NCBI GenBank assembly: GCA_003694825.1
Contig: RFJS01000379.1
Location: forward strand, 1 to 5,272
Length of the DNA stretch: 5,272 nt
From: Verrucomicrobiota bacterium
Lineage (GTDB): Bacteria; Verrucomicrobiota; Verrucomicrobiia; Opitutales; Opitutaceae
Direction of reading: 5' to 3'
The position numbers and the translations under genes were made by a program. Shown here in pieces: positions 1 to 5,272 of this stretch (its first letter is position 1; the number at the start of each line of letters is the position of its first letter). The notes under the pieces were generated by a model, which saw only the letters and a list, made by a program, of their open reading frames with translations, had not been told where the DNA came from and ran no database searches.

Positions 1-93
1 AAGGCCAACCGTCTGCTCGGGTGGAAAAACACCGTCCCCTTCGAAGAGATCGTCCGCCGTCTGGTCGAAAGCGAGCTGGCCAGGCTCGGCTGA
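1..93 (+). CDS. C-terminal end of a sugar-nucleotide SDR dehydratase/reductase (5' truncated by window edge)
   Basis: Reading frame 1 is open from the first base and ends at TGA 91-93, giving the last 30 residues of a protein that begins outside the window. The segment contains KANRLLGWK followed by an acidic/hydrophobic helix ([16 protein letters not shown]). This is the usual ending of extended SDR enzymes acting on GDP-sugars, and the next gene, gmd, ends with a comparable [11 protein letters not shown] segment followed by a helix. Family knowledge allows GDP-mannose 4,6-dehydratase or its relative GDP-4-keto-6-deoxy-mannose reductase (Rmd). The fragment is too short to choose. Its position directly before gmd fits a reductase that uses the Gmd product, but a second Gmd-like paralogue is equally compatible. 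The stop lies 62 bp before gmd, so the two are probably co-transcribed. Confidence 0.75.
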   Translation, partial: KANRLLGWKNTVPFEEIVRRLVESELARLG

Positions 94-155
94 TCCGGCA
101 CCACAATACCGTTGACCTCGCGGCGTCTGTTTCCGCGATTCGAACCTTTGATTTC

Positions 156-1166
156 ATGAAACGAGCCCTCATCACAGGCATCACCGGCCAGGACGGTTCC
201 TACCTCGCGGAGTTTCTCCTCGCGAAAGGCTATGAAGTTCACGGCATCGTCCGCCGCTCCAGCTCGGTCAACCGCACCCGCATCGACCACCTGCACGGCT
301 ACGAACATTCCGACGACAAGCGCCTGTTCCTTCACTACGGCGACCTCGCCGACAGCGTCGCGCTGGTCAAGCTGCTCTACGCCATCAAACCGGACGAGGT
401 CTACAACCTCGCGGCCCAGAGCCACGTGCGCGTCAGCTTCGACGTCCCGGAGTTCACCTGCGACATCACCGGCGTGGGCGCCGCCCGGATCCTCGAGGCC
501 ATCATCGAATCGGGCATCGGCAAGCACGTGAAGTTCTACCAGGCCTCCTCCTCGGAGATGTTCGGCAAGGTCCAGGCCGTGCCCCAGACCGAGACGACGC
601 CCTTCTACCCGCGCTCGCCGTATGCCTGCGCCAAGGCCATGGCCCATTGGCTCACGGTCAACTACCGCGAGTCCTACAACCTGTTCGCCTGCTCGGGCAT
701 CCTCTTCAACCACGAGTCGCCGCGGCGCGGCGAAAACTTCGTCACCCGCAAGATCACCCTCGCCGCCGCCCGCATCAAGCTCGGCCAGCAGAAGGACCTC
801 TACCTCGGCAACCTCGACTCGCGCCGCGACTGGGGTTTCGCCAAGGAGTATGTCGAGGGCATGTGGATGATGCTCCAGCAGGACAAGGCGGATGACTACG
901 TGCTCGCCACCAACGAAACCCACACGATTCGAGATTTCCTCGACGCCGCCTTCGGCTACGTCGACCTCGACTGGCGCGACTACGTCAAGTTCGACGAACG
1001 CTACCTGCGCCCGGCCGAGGTCGACCTGCTCATCGGCGACTACTCCAAGGCCAAAGCCACCCTCGGCTGGGAGCCCAAAACCCGCATGAAAGCCCTCGCC
1101 GAACTCATGGTCCAGGCAGACCTCGACGCCGCCTCGGGCAAGCAGACAGAGGGACCGCGTCCCTGA
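156..1166 (+). CDS. gmd: GDP-mannose 4,6-dehydratase
   Basis: This 336-residue cytoplasmic enzyme of the extended SDR family converts GDP-D-mannose to GDP-4-keto-6-deoxy-D-mannose, the branch point to GDP-D-rhamnose, GDP-L-fucose and GDP-perosamine. The N-terminus has the NADP-binding Rossmann motif GITGQDG (residues 8-14) and the RRSS segment (33-36). The catalytic set sits at S132, E134, Y156 and K160 (SSSEMFG and YACAK), the same numbering as the known T132/E134/Y156/K160 of E. coli Gmd, with Ser replacing Thr as in many homologues. The substrate-domain motifs [15 protein letters not shown] (185-199) and [15 protein letters not shown] (223-237) are intact. The start is the ATG at 156 because family similarity begins exactly there. 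A GTG at 21 would add 45 unrelated residues overlapping the previous gene. No clear Shine-Dalgarno sequence precedes it. The last dozen residues form a non-conserved tail. Third positions are strongly C/G-rich, more so than in the downstream genes. Confidence 0.96.
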   Translation: MKRALITGITGQDGSYLAEFLLAKGYEVHGIVRRSSSVNRTRIDHLHGYEHSDDKRLFLHYGDLADSVALVKLLYAIKPDEVYNLAAQSHVRVSFDVPEFTCDITGVGAARILEAIIESGIGKHVKFYQASSSEMFGKVQAVPQTETTPFYPRSPYACAKAMAHWLTVNYRESYNLFACSGILFNHESPRRGENFVTRKITLAAARIKLGQQKDLYLGNLDSRRDWGFAKEYVEGMWMMLQQDKADDYVLATNETHTIRDFLDAAFGYVDLDWRDYVKFDERYLRPAEVDLLIGDYSKAKATLGWEPKTRMKALAELMVQADLDAASGKQTEGPRP

Positions 1167-1195
1167 GCCGGGTTTCACAATCACTGGGTAGCCCC

Positions 1196-2044
1196 ATGAA
1201 CGCGCCTCAATCCAAGGCACCCTCGTTTTGGAGACTGCTCAACCCCGTGCTGCCGTTTGCCTGCATCTGGAAGTACCGGGAGCTGATCTGGCAGTTCACG
1301 ATACGAAACATCGAGATGCGGCATCGCGGGAGCATCTTCGGCGTGGTCTGGTCCGTTCTGAACCCGTTGCTGCTGCTCACGCTTTACGTATTCGTTTTCG
1401 GCTTCATCTTCGGCGGAAGCTTTGGAGTCATTCCGAACGAATCACGCTGGAATTACGGCCTCGGGATCTTCGTCGGGCTGGTGTTCTTCCATCTCATCGC
1501 GGAGGCGCTCGCTTTCGCTCCCGGAGTCATCGTGTCGCAGCCGAATTTCGTCAAAAAGGTCGTGTTCCCGTTGGAAGTGCTGCCGATCGCGACGATCGGA
1601 GCCTCGCTCTTTCATATGATGATGAGCCTGGCCCTGGTGCTGGTCGGCCTGGCGATCGGCGGCGGAACGTTTTCCCTGGGGATGCTTCAGCTTCCGTTGA
1701 TTATTTTCCCGCTGACGGCTTTCGCCCTCGGTCTGACCTGGCTGATCTCAGCATTGGGCGTGTTTTTCCGGGATATCGGCCAGCTGGTGAATGTCGTGGT
1801 GACCGGGCTCATGTTTGCCAGCGCGATTTTTTATTCCTCACACAAGATCCCGAAGGAGGCGTGGACGTTTCTGCGTTTCAATCCGCTGATCCATTTCGTC
1901 GAGATGGCGCGCGATGTGATTCTGTGGGATCGACCGATCGATCTCACGGTCGCGGCGGTGCTGAATGTGATTTCCCTTGTCGTCATGACTCTCGGTTACG
2001 CGGTCTTTCAACGCCTGAAACCTGCATTTGCCGATGTCATCTGA
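1196..2044 (+). CDS. wzm: ABC-2 type polysaccharide/O-antigen export permease (Wzm-like)
   Basis: This 282-residue integral inner-membrane protein would form, as a dimer, the channel that moves undecaprenyl-PP-linked glycan from cytoplasm to periplasm. About six hydrophobic segments are visible, roughly at residues 48-73, 86-110, 134-155, 163-190, 194-213 and 250-270. Family hallmarks are the N-terminal amphipathic part ending in RHRGSIFGVVWSVLNPLLL (42-60), the VFFRDIGQLV segment (189-198) and the FNPLIHFVEMARDVIL segment near 228-243. Length is close to the usual 260-280 residues. The start at ATG 1196 lies 29 bp after gmd with only a weak purine stretch (GGGTAG) before it. The 3' end overlaps the ATPase gene by 11 bp, which suggests translational coupling and supports the pair as one transporter. 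Teichoic-acid type exporters (TagG) are homologous, but the Wzt domain on the partner favours a Gram-negative glycan. Confidence 0.93.
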   Translation: MNAPQSKAPSFWRLLNPVLPFACIWKYRELIWQFTIRNIEMRHRGSIFGVVWSVLNPLLLLTLYVFVFGFIFGGSFGVIPNESRWNYGLGIFVGLVFFHLIAEALAFAPGVIVSQPNFVKKVVFPLEVLPIATIGASLFHMMMSLALVLVGLAIGGGTFSLGMLQLPLIIFPLTAFALGLTWLISALGVFFRDIGQLVNVVVTGLMFASAIFYSSHKIPKEAWTFLRFNPLIHFVEMARDVILWDRPIDLTVAAVLNVISLVVMTLGYAVFQRLKPAFADVI

Positions 2045-3476
2045 GAAGGCATCTTCCTCTGAGGGGCACAACGAGGTGCTCATTCGTGCGCAGGGTCTCA
2101 CCAAGACCTACCGGATCTGGGACCGCCCATCATCGCGGCTCCTGGCGCCAACCCAGGAATTTCTGTCGCGGATGTTTCCGGCGCACTCAAAGCCCGCCGC
2201 CTACCTTCGCCGGCGTGCGTCCAGTCACTACCGCGATTTCCACGCGCTTCAGAATGTCTCTTTCACCTTGTCCAAGGGCGAATCGCTCGGCGTCATCGGG
2301 CGAAACGGCTCAGGAAAAAGCACGTTGCTGCAAATCCTTGCCGGCACGCTCCGGCCCACGGAAGGTGAGTGTATCGTCCGAGGGCGAGTCGCAGCGCTGC
2401 TCGAACTCGGATCCGGGTTCAATCCGGAATTCACCGGGCGGGAAAACGTGATGCTGAATGGGGCGATCCTCGGTTTCTCCCGCGAGGAAATGGAGAAACG
2501 GTTTTCCGCCGTGGCCGAGTTCGCGGACATCGGCGAGTTCATCGACCGGCCGGTGAAAACCTACTCGAGTGGCATGATGATCCGCCTCGCCTTTTCGGTG
2601 CAGACGATGGTCGATCCGGATATCCTCATCATCGACGAGGCACTCTCGGTCGGGGATGTGTTTTTCCAGCAAAAGTGTTTTCGCCGGCTCGACGACCTGC
2701 GCCAGCGCGGGGTGGCGACAATTCTCGTGTCGCACGGCATGAATATCATCGAGCAGTATTGCGATCGGGCAATCCTGCTCAATCACGGCCGGGTGCACGC
2801 CATGGGCAGCGCGCCGGAGGTCGTCAAACAGTTCTACCTCGTCCACCGTGACGCAGACCGTACCGCAACTGCAACGAAGACGACGTCCCAGAAGAAAAAG
2901 AGCGCCGACGAAAACGGCGATGGTTGGCCGCCCGCAGAGGCCTTCTTCGACATCTCGGGCATCAAGCAAATCACCGACGGCACAGCACGCTGTCTATCTG
3001 TCGGCGTCACGGATGAAACAGGAACTCCCCGCCACTACTTCGAACAAGGTGAAACCGCCCATTTCTATTTCGAATACGAGTTGCTCCGCGATATCGAAAC
3101 GCCGGTCGTCGGGATGCTGCTTTTCAATGACAAGGGCATCATCGTGCATGGGAAAAACTCGCTGGAATACGGGGTCTCCCTTCCCCATGCGATCAAGAGC
3201 GGAACCACCCTTCGCTTCCGGCAAACTATAAAACTGGATATCCAGGTTGGCGAGTACACGATCGAGGTCGGCATAGCATCCATCCTCAACAGTAACTTGA
3301 GATTCGCCGCGGATATGACCCATCAACAACTGACCGATTGCGTCATCCGCCATTGTCATCTCACTGCCATCGGCCCCATCGAGATCGGTTTCCGCAAACA
3401 CGGGAAGCCGGTGCAACTGCTCCACCACGGCGTCGCTAACCTCGAAGGCACCATAAAACTGCTCTCCAGGATATGA
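2034..3476 (+). CDS. wzt: ABC transporter ATPase with C-terminal glycan-recognition domain (extended Wzt)
   Basis: This 480-residue cytoplasmic subunit energises Wzm. The nucleotide-binding domain spans about residues 15-270. It has Walker A GRNGSGKST (89-97), the LLELGSGFNPEFTGREN segment (122-138) typical of this export subfamily, the signature YSSGM (177-181), Walker B ILIIDE (197-202) and the switch histidine H234. An extra segment of about 35 residues (31-66) separates the first strand from Walker A. A charged Lys/Thr-rich linker (276-297) leads to a C-terminal region (about 300-480) that looks beta-rich and matches in position and size the Wzt C-terminal domain. In E. coli O8/O9a that domain binds the modified non-reducing end of the glycan and is required for export. 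The start is taken at ATG 2034. TTG 2028 would add two residues, and neither has a good ribosome binding site. It overlaps the next gene by ATGA, linking the ATPase to the methyltransferase. Confidence 0.93.
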   Translation: MSSEKASSSEGHNEVLIRAQGLTKTYRIWDRPSSRLLAPTQEFLSRMFPAHSKPAAYLRRRASSHYRDFHALQNVSFTLSKGESLGVIGRNGSGKSTLLQILAGTLRPTEGECIVRGRVAALLELGSGFNPEFTGRENVMLNGAILGFSREEMEKRFSAVAEFADIGEFIDRPVKTYSSGMMIRLAFSVQTMVDPDILIIDEALSVGDVFFQQKCFRRLDDLRQRGVATILVSHGMNIIEQYCDRAILLNHGRVHAMGSAPEVVKQFYLVHRDADRTATATKTTSQKKKSADENGDGWPPAEAFFDISGIKQITDGTARCLSVGVTDETGTPRHYFEQGETAHFYFEYELLRDIETPVVGMLLFNDKGIIVHGKNSLEYGVSLPHAIKSGTTLRFRQTIKLDIQVGEYTIEVGIASILNSNLRFAADMTHQQLTDCVIRHCHLTAIGPIEIGFRKHGKPVQLLHHGVANLEGTIKLLSRI

Positions 3477-5173
3477 CGAGCGAGAACACGCGAGTTTGCT
3501 GGTGCCAGTGCAAAACGCTACGCCCGTTCGGCGGTGGCTACCTTCATTGTGCACGCTGCGAGTCGCTGGTCTTCGAGAAGCTGCCGGATGACGACCTTGC
3601 GGTGATAAACGATGAAGACGGCGACCTGTACGGTAGAAACTATTACCTTCAACATCTCGTCAAAGACTTCGGCTATCCCGATCTTGACACGCGACTTCGC
3701 AGCGATCTTCCCGAACGATGCCTGCACTGGCTGATTACTCTACTTAAATACAAAAGGCCTGGCGCCAAGATTCTCGAACTCGGCTGCGGACACGGGGCGT
3801 CAGTAGCGCTGTTTCGTGCCGCGGGATATGACGCGACCGGCCTCGAGCTAAGTCCGTGGCTGGTAGCTTTCGCACAGGAAAAGTGGCAAATCCCCGTGCT
3901 ACAAGGCCCGCTCGAGCAGCAGAATATCGAGCCTGGTAGCCTTGATGCAATCGTCGCATTCGATGTCTTCGAGCACCTCATCGACCCCCAGAAAACAGCC
4001 AATCTGTGCGCATCCCTGCTCAAAAAAGATGGTATTCTCATCATTCAGACGCCGGAATACCCAGCACGGACTTCGTTCGAGGAGCTGAGAAAACAGAATC
4101 ATCCGTTCCTCACACAGCTCAAACCAGTAGAACACCTTCACCTCTTCAGCAATCAGGCGGCACGCAAGCTGATGAGGAACGCCGGCCTAACGTGGTTCGT
4201 AAACGAGCCCGCCATCTTCGCGCACTATGATCAATACTTCGTTGCATCCCGCAAGAAGCCGGCGGTGATTGAGGCGAAAGAGATGGAAGAGTCTCTTCGG
4301 AGGACCGTCCCGGGCAGGCTCGTTCAGGCAATGATCGATCTACGGGCCGGGGCGGCCCGGAACAACGATTCTCAATCGCTTCAGTGCCAACTTGCGGAAG
4401 CCCAGGCCGACAGAGCAGAACGTTTGCGAGTTATTTCTCGCCAGGGCGAAGAGATCACCCGCCTGCAGCAACTCGTTCGCGAAACCGAAGAAGACCGGGA
4501 TCGCTGGCAGACCCGCGCCAGCGAGGCCCGCGAGGAGCTCGGCCGCGTGCTTGCGGAATTTGACGCGCGACTGAAGGAACTCGCTGCACTTTACGAGCGC
4601 GCGACACGGGTTGAGAACGACCGAAAACTGGCTCGCGCCCAGTTGGCAGATCTGCAAAAGCACTTCGAAGCTGCGGAAGCCGATCGCGCAGAGTGGCTCA
4701 AGGTTATCGAATCACAAGGTACACAAATCGGCGAGCTTCAGGCCTCCATCGCAAGCTACCTGTCAGAACTCGAGGAAACTCGTGACTACGCGAAACAGCT
4801 GGAGCAGAAAATCGGATTCCTGGAGGGGATCGTCGCAGCCACGGAAAAAGAACGCGACAAGTGGCTCGCCCGTACCCAGCAGGCGGAACCCGAGCTGGAG
4901 GCGAAGATCGCGGAGGTCCGGGCGCTCGCCCAGCAACTGGCGGATTCCGAGCGCGCTCTGGCGGCCCAACGTGAGAACAGCCGCCAACTCGAAGCTCGGG
5001 TCGCTGCCCTGGAAACCGATCTCGCCGAAACGCGCGTCCAGCACGCGGCAGCCTCGGCCGCATCGGACACCGCCAACCGCGCACTCAGCAACCTGCTCGC
5101 CAAAGTGGCGACTTTGCGGAGGAGCCGCCTTTACACGGCCCTCCGAAAACTGGGACTCGTGCCCCGAGTTTAG
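3473..5173 (+). CDS. Class I SAM methyltransferase with long C-terminal coiled coil; candidate O-antigen chain terminator
   Basis: This 566-residue protein has no signal peptide or membrane span and is probably cytoplasmic. Residues 9-29 hold a zinc-knuckle-like set: C9, C11, C13, C26 and C29. The methyltransferase fold follows (about 80-258): SAM motif LELGCGHG (101-108), the acidic residue E125 at the end of the second strand, and FDVFEHLIDP (163-172) as the Methyltransf_11/23-type motif. Residues about 295-540 are rich in Glu, Arg, Ala, Leu and Gln and read as coiled coil, with internal repeats and one proline (P473). The end (541-566) is a basic amphipathic segment. The gene starts in the ATGA overlap with the Wzt gene, so it belongs to the exporter operon. 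WbdD-type chain terminators of ABC-dependent O-antigens share the plan methyltransferase then coiled coil, which suggests capping of the glycan end. No kinase domain like that of WbdD O9a is visible. An alternative is methylation of a sugar inside the repeat unit. The gene ends in tandem stops TAG TAA. Confidence 0.88.
   Translation: MTSENTRVCWCQCKTLRPFGGGYLHCARCESLVFEKLPDDDLAVINDEDGDLYGRNYYLQHLVKDFGYPDLDTRLRSDLPERCLHWLITLLKYKRPGAKILELGCGHGASVALFRAAGYDATGLELSPWLVAFAQEKWQIPVLQGPLEQQNIEPGSLDAIVAFDVFEHLIDPQKTANLCASLLKKDGILIIQTPEYPARTSFEELRKQNHPFLTQLKPVEHLHLFSNQAARKLMRNAGLTWFVNEPAIFAHYDQYFVASRKKPAVIEAKEMEESLRRTVPGRLVQAMIDLRAGAARNNDSQSLQCQLAEAQADRAERLRVISRQGEEITRLQQLVRETEEDRDRWQTRASEAREELGRVLAEFDARLKELAALYERATRVENDRKLARAQLADLQKHFEAAEADRAEWLKVIESQGTQIGELQASIASYLSELEETRDYAKQLEQKIGFLEGIVAATEKERDKWLARTQQAEPELEAKIAEVRALAQQLADSERALAAQRENSRQLEARVAALETDLAETRVQHAAASAASDTANRALSNLLAKVATLRRSRLYTALRKLGLVPRV
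4391..4885 (+). repeat. Protein-level internal repeats in the coiled coil of the methyltransferase gene
   Basis: Two segments of the coiled coil are related. Residues 307-335 (bases 4391-4477) match residues 398-426 (4664-4750) at 14 of 29 positions, sharing ADRAE, VI, QG, I and LQ at the same spacing. The offset is 91 residues, exactly 13 heptads. The adjoining part, residues 335-352 (4475-4528), matches 454-471 (4832-4885) at 8 of 18 positions, sharing T-E, R-D, W and R. The offset there is 119 residues, exactly 17 heptads, so the second copy appears to carry a 28-residue (4-heptad) insertion. The DNA copies have diverged well below the protein similarity. Counts were made by eye. Confidence 0.6.
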
Positions 5174-5250
5174 TAATCCGGCAATAAAATACTAGCGTAA
5201 TCTGGATTTATCTGAAAGGCTAGGGTCATGGACAGACGAAGCAGCAAACC

Positions 5251-5256
5251 GGAGGT
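5251..5256 (+). promoter_or_regulatory. Strong Shine-Dalgarno sequence (GGAGGT)
   Basis: GGAGGT lies four bases before ATG 5261. It is the only near-perfect ribosome binding site seen in the window. The four complete genes upstream have weak or no such site. It favours ATG 5261 over the in-frame ATG at 5228 as the start of the last reading frame. Confidence 0.5.
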
Positions 5257-5260
5257 ATTA

Positions 5261-5272
5261 ATGGAGTTGAGA
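5261..5272 (+). CDS. Start of an unidentified reading frame (cut by window edge)
   Basis: Only four codons (MELR) are visible after the GGAGGT site. The frame is open back to a TGA at 5213-5215, and an in-frame ATG at 5228 would give the longer start MDRRSSKPEVLMELR. The 5228 start has only a modest AAGG or TAGGG upstream. The fragment is too short to assign a family. It sits in AT-richer DNA than the polysaccharide genes, so it may belong to a different module, but this cannot be decided here. Confidence 0.35.

Noticed and set aside
112..140. TTGACC at 112-117 as a -35 promoter box for gmd
   Set aside because: No acceptable -10 box lies 16-18 bases downstream, and the gap is short enough for co-transcription with the preceding gene.
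21..155. N-terminal extension of Gmd from a GTG at 21
   Set aside because: The 45 added residues are basic and unlike any Gmd, and they overlap the upstream SDR gene. Family similarity starts at ATG 156.
1228..2451. 407-codon open frame on the + strand across wzm and wzt
   Set aside because: It is Arg/Ser/Pro-rich and out of frame with two clearly conserved genes. It reads as a shadow of high-GC coding sequence.
2310..2969. 219-codon open frame on the - strand inside wzt
   Set aside because: It lies antisense to the conserved ATPase motifs, with no family features and no start signal.
2994..3554. 186-codon open frame on the - strand across the Wzt C-terminal domain
   Set aside because: It lies antisense to the glycan-recognition domain and crosses the ATGA junction. 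No recognisable motif.
4611..5195. 194-codon open frame on the + strand inside the coiled-coil region
   Set aside because: Composition is Ser/Arg/Pro-rich, as expected from reading repetitive coil codons out of frame. The methyltransferase frame explains the DNA.
5175..5208. Possible terminator: AATCCGG (5175-5181) pairing with CTGGATT (5202-5208)
   Set aside because: The 7-bp stem contains a G-U pair, the loop is about 20 bases and no T-run follows, so it is not a convincing intrinsic terminator.
1..5272. CRISPR array, tRNA or rRNA genes
   Set aside because: No regularly spaced direct repeats or RNA-gene-like structures were seen. The window is almost fully coding on the + strand.

Overview
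The window looks like part of an O-antigen (or related surface polysaccharide) cluster of a GC-rich Gram-negative bacterium. All genes read on the + strand. The gene set is a GDP-sugar dehydratase, both halves of an ABC polysaccharide exporter, and a methyltransferase with a very long coiled coil. The genus cannot be read from the sequence. The composition and gene style would fit Verrucomicrobiota or Proteobacteria, but that is a guess.

Layout: 1-93 is the 3' end of a sugar-nucleotide SDR enzyme. After a 62-bp gap, 156-1166 encodes GDP-mannose 4,6-dehydratase (gmd). After 29 bp, 1196-2044 encodes an ABC-2 polysaccharide export permease (Wzm type). It overlaps by 11 bp with 2034-3476, the matching ATPase, which carries an extra C-terminal Wzt-type glycan-recognition domain. 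This gene overlaps by 4 bp (ATGA) with 3473-5173, a 566-residue protein made of a cysteine knuckle, a class I SAM methyltransferase domain, about 230 residues of coiled coil and a basic C-terminal helix. From 5174 to the end the DNA is clearly AT-richer (42 G+C of 99 by hand count). It holds no recognisable gene except the first codons of an unidentified reading frame behind a strong Shine-Dalgarno sequence.

How the genes may work together: Gmd makes GDP-4-keto-6-deoxy-mannose, the precursor of GDP-D-rhamnose, GDP-L-fucose and GDP-perosamine. Glycosyltransferases outside the window would build a glycan on undecaprenyl-PP in the cytoplasm. The methyltransferase/coiled-coil protein is a candidate chain terminator that caps the non-reducing end and sets chain length, in the manner of WbdD of E. 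coli O8/O9a. The Wzt C-terminal domain would recognise the capped glycan, and Wzm/Wzt would move it across the inner membrane. The tight overlap of exporter and methyltransferase genes supports this coupling. The substrate and the cap chemistry are inferred, not seen.
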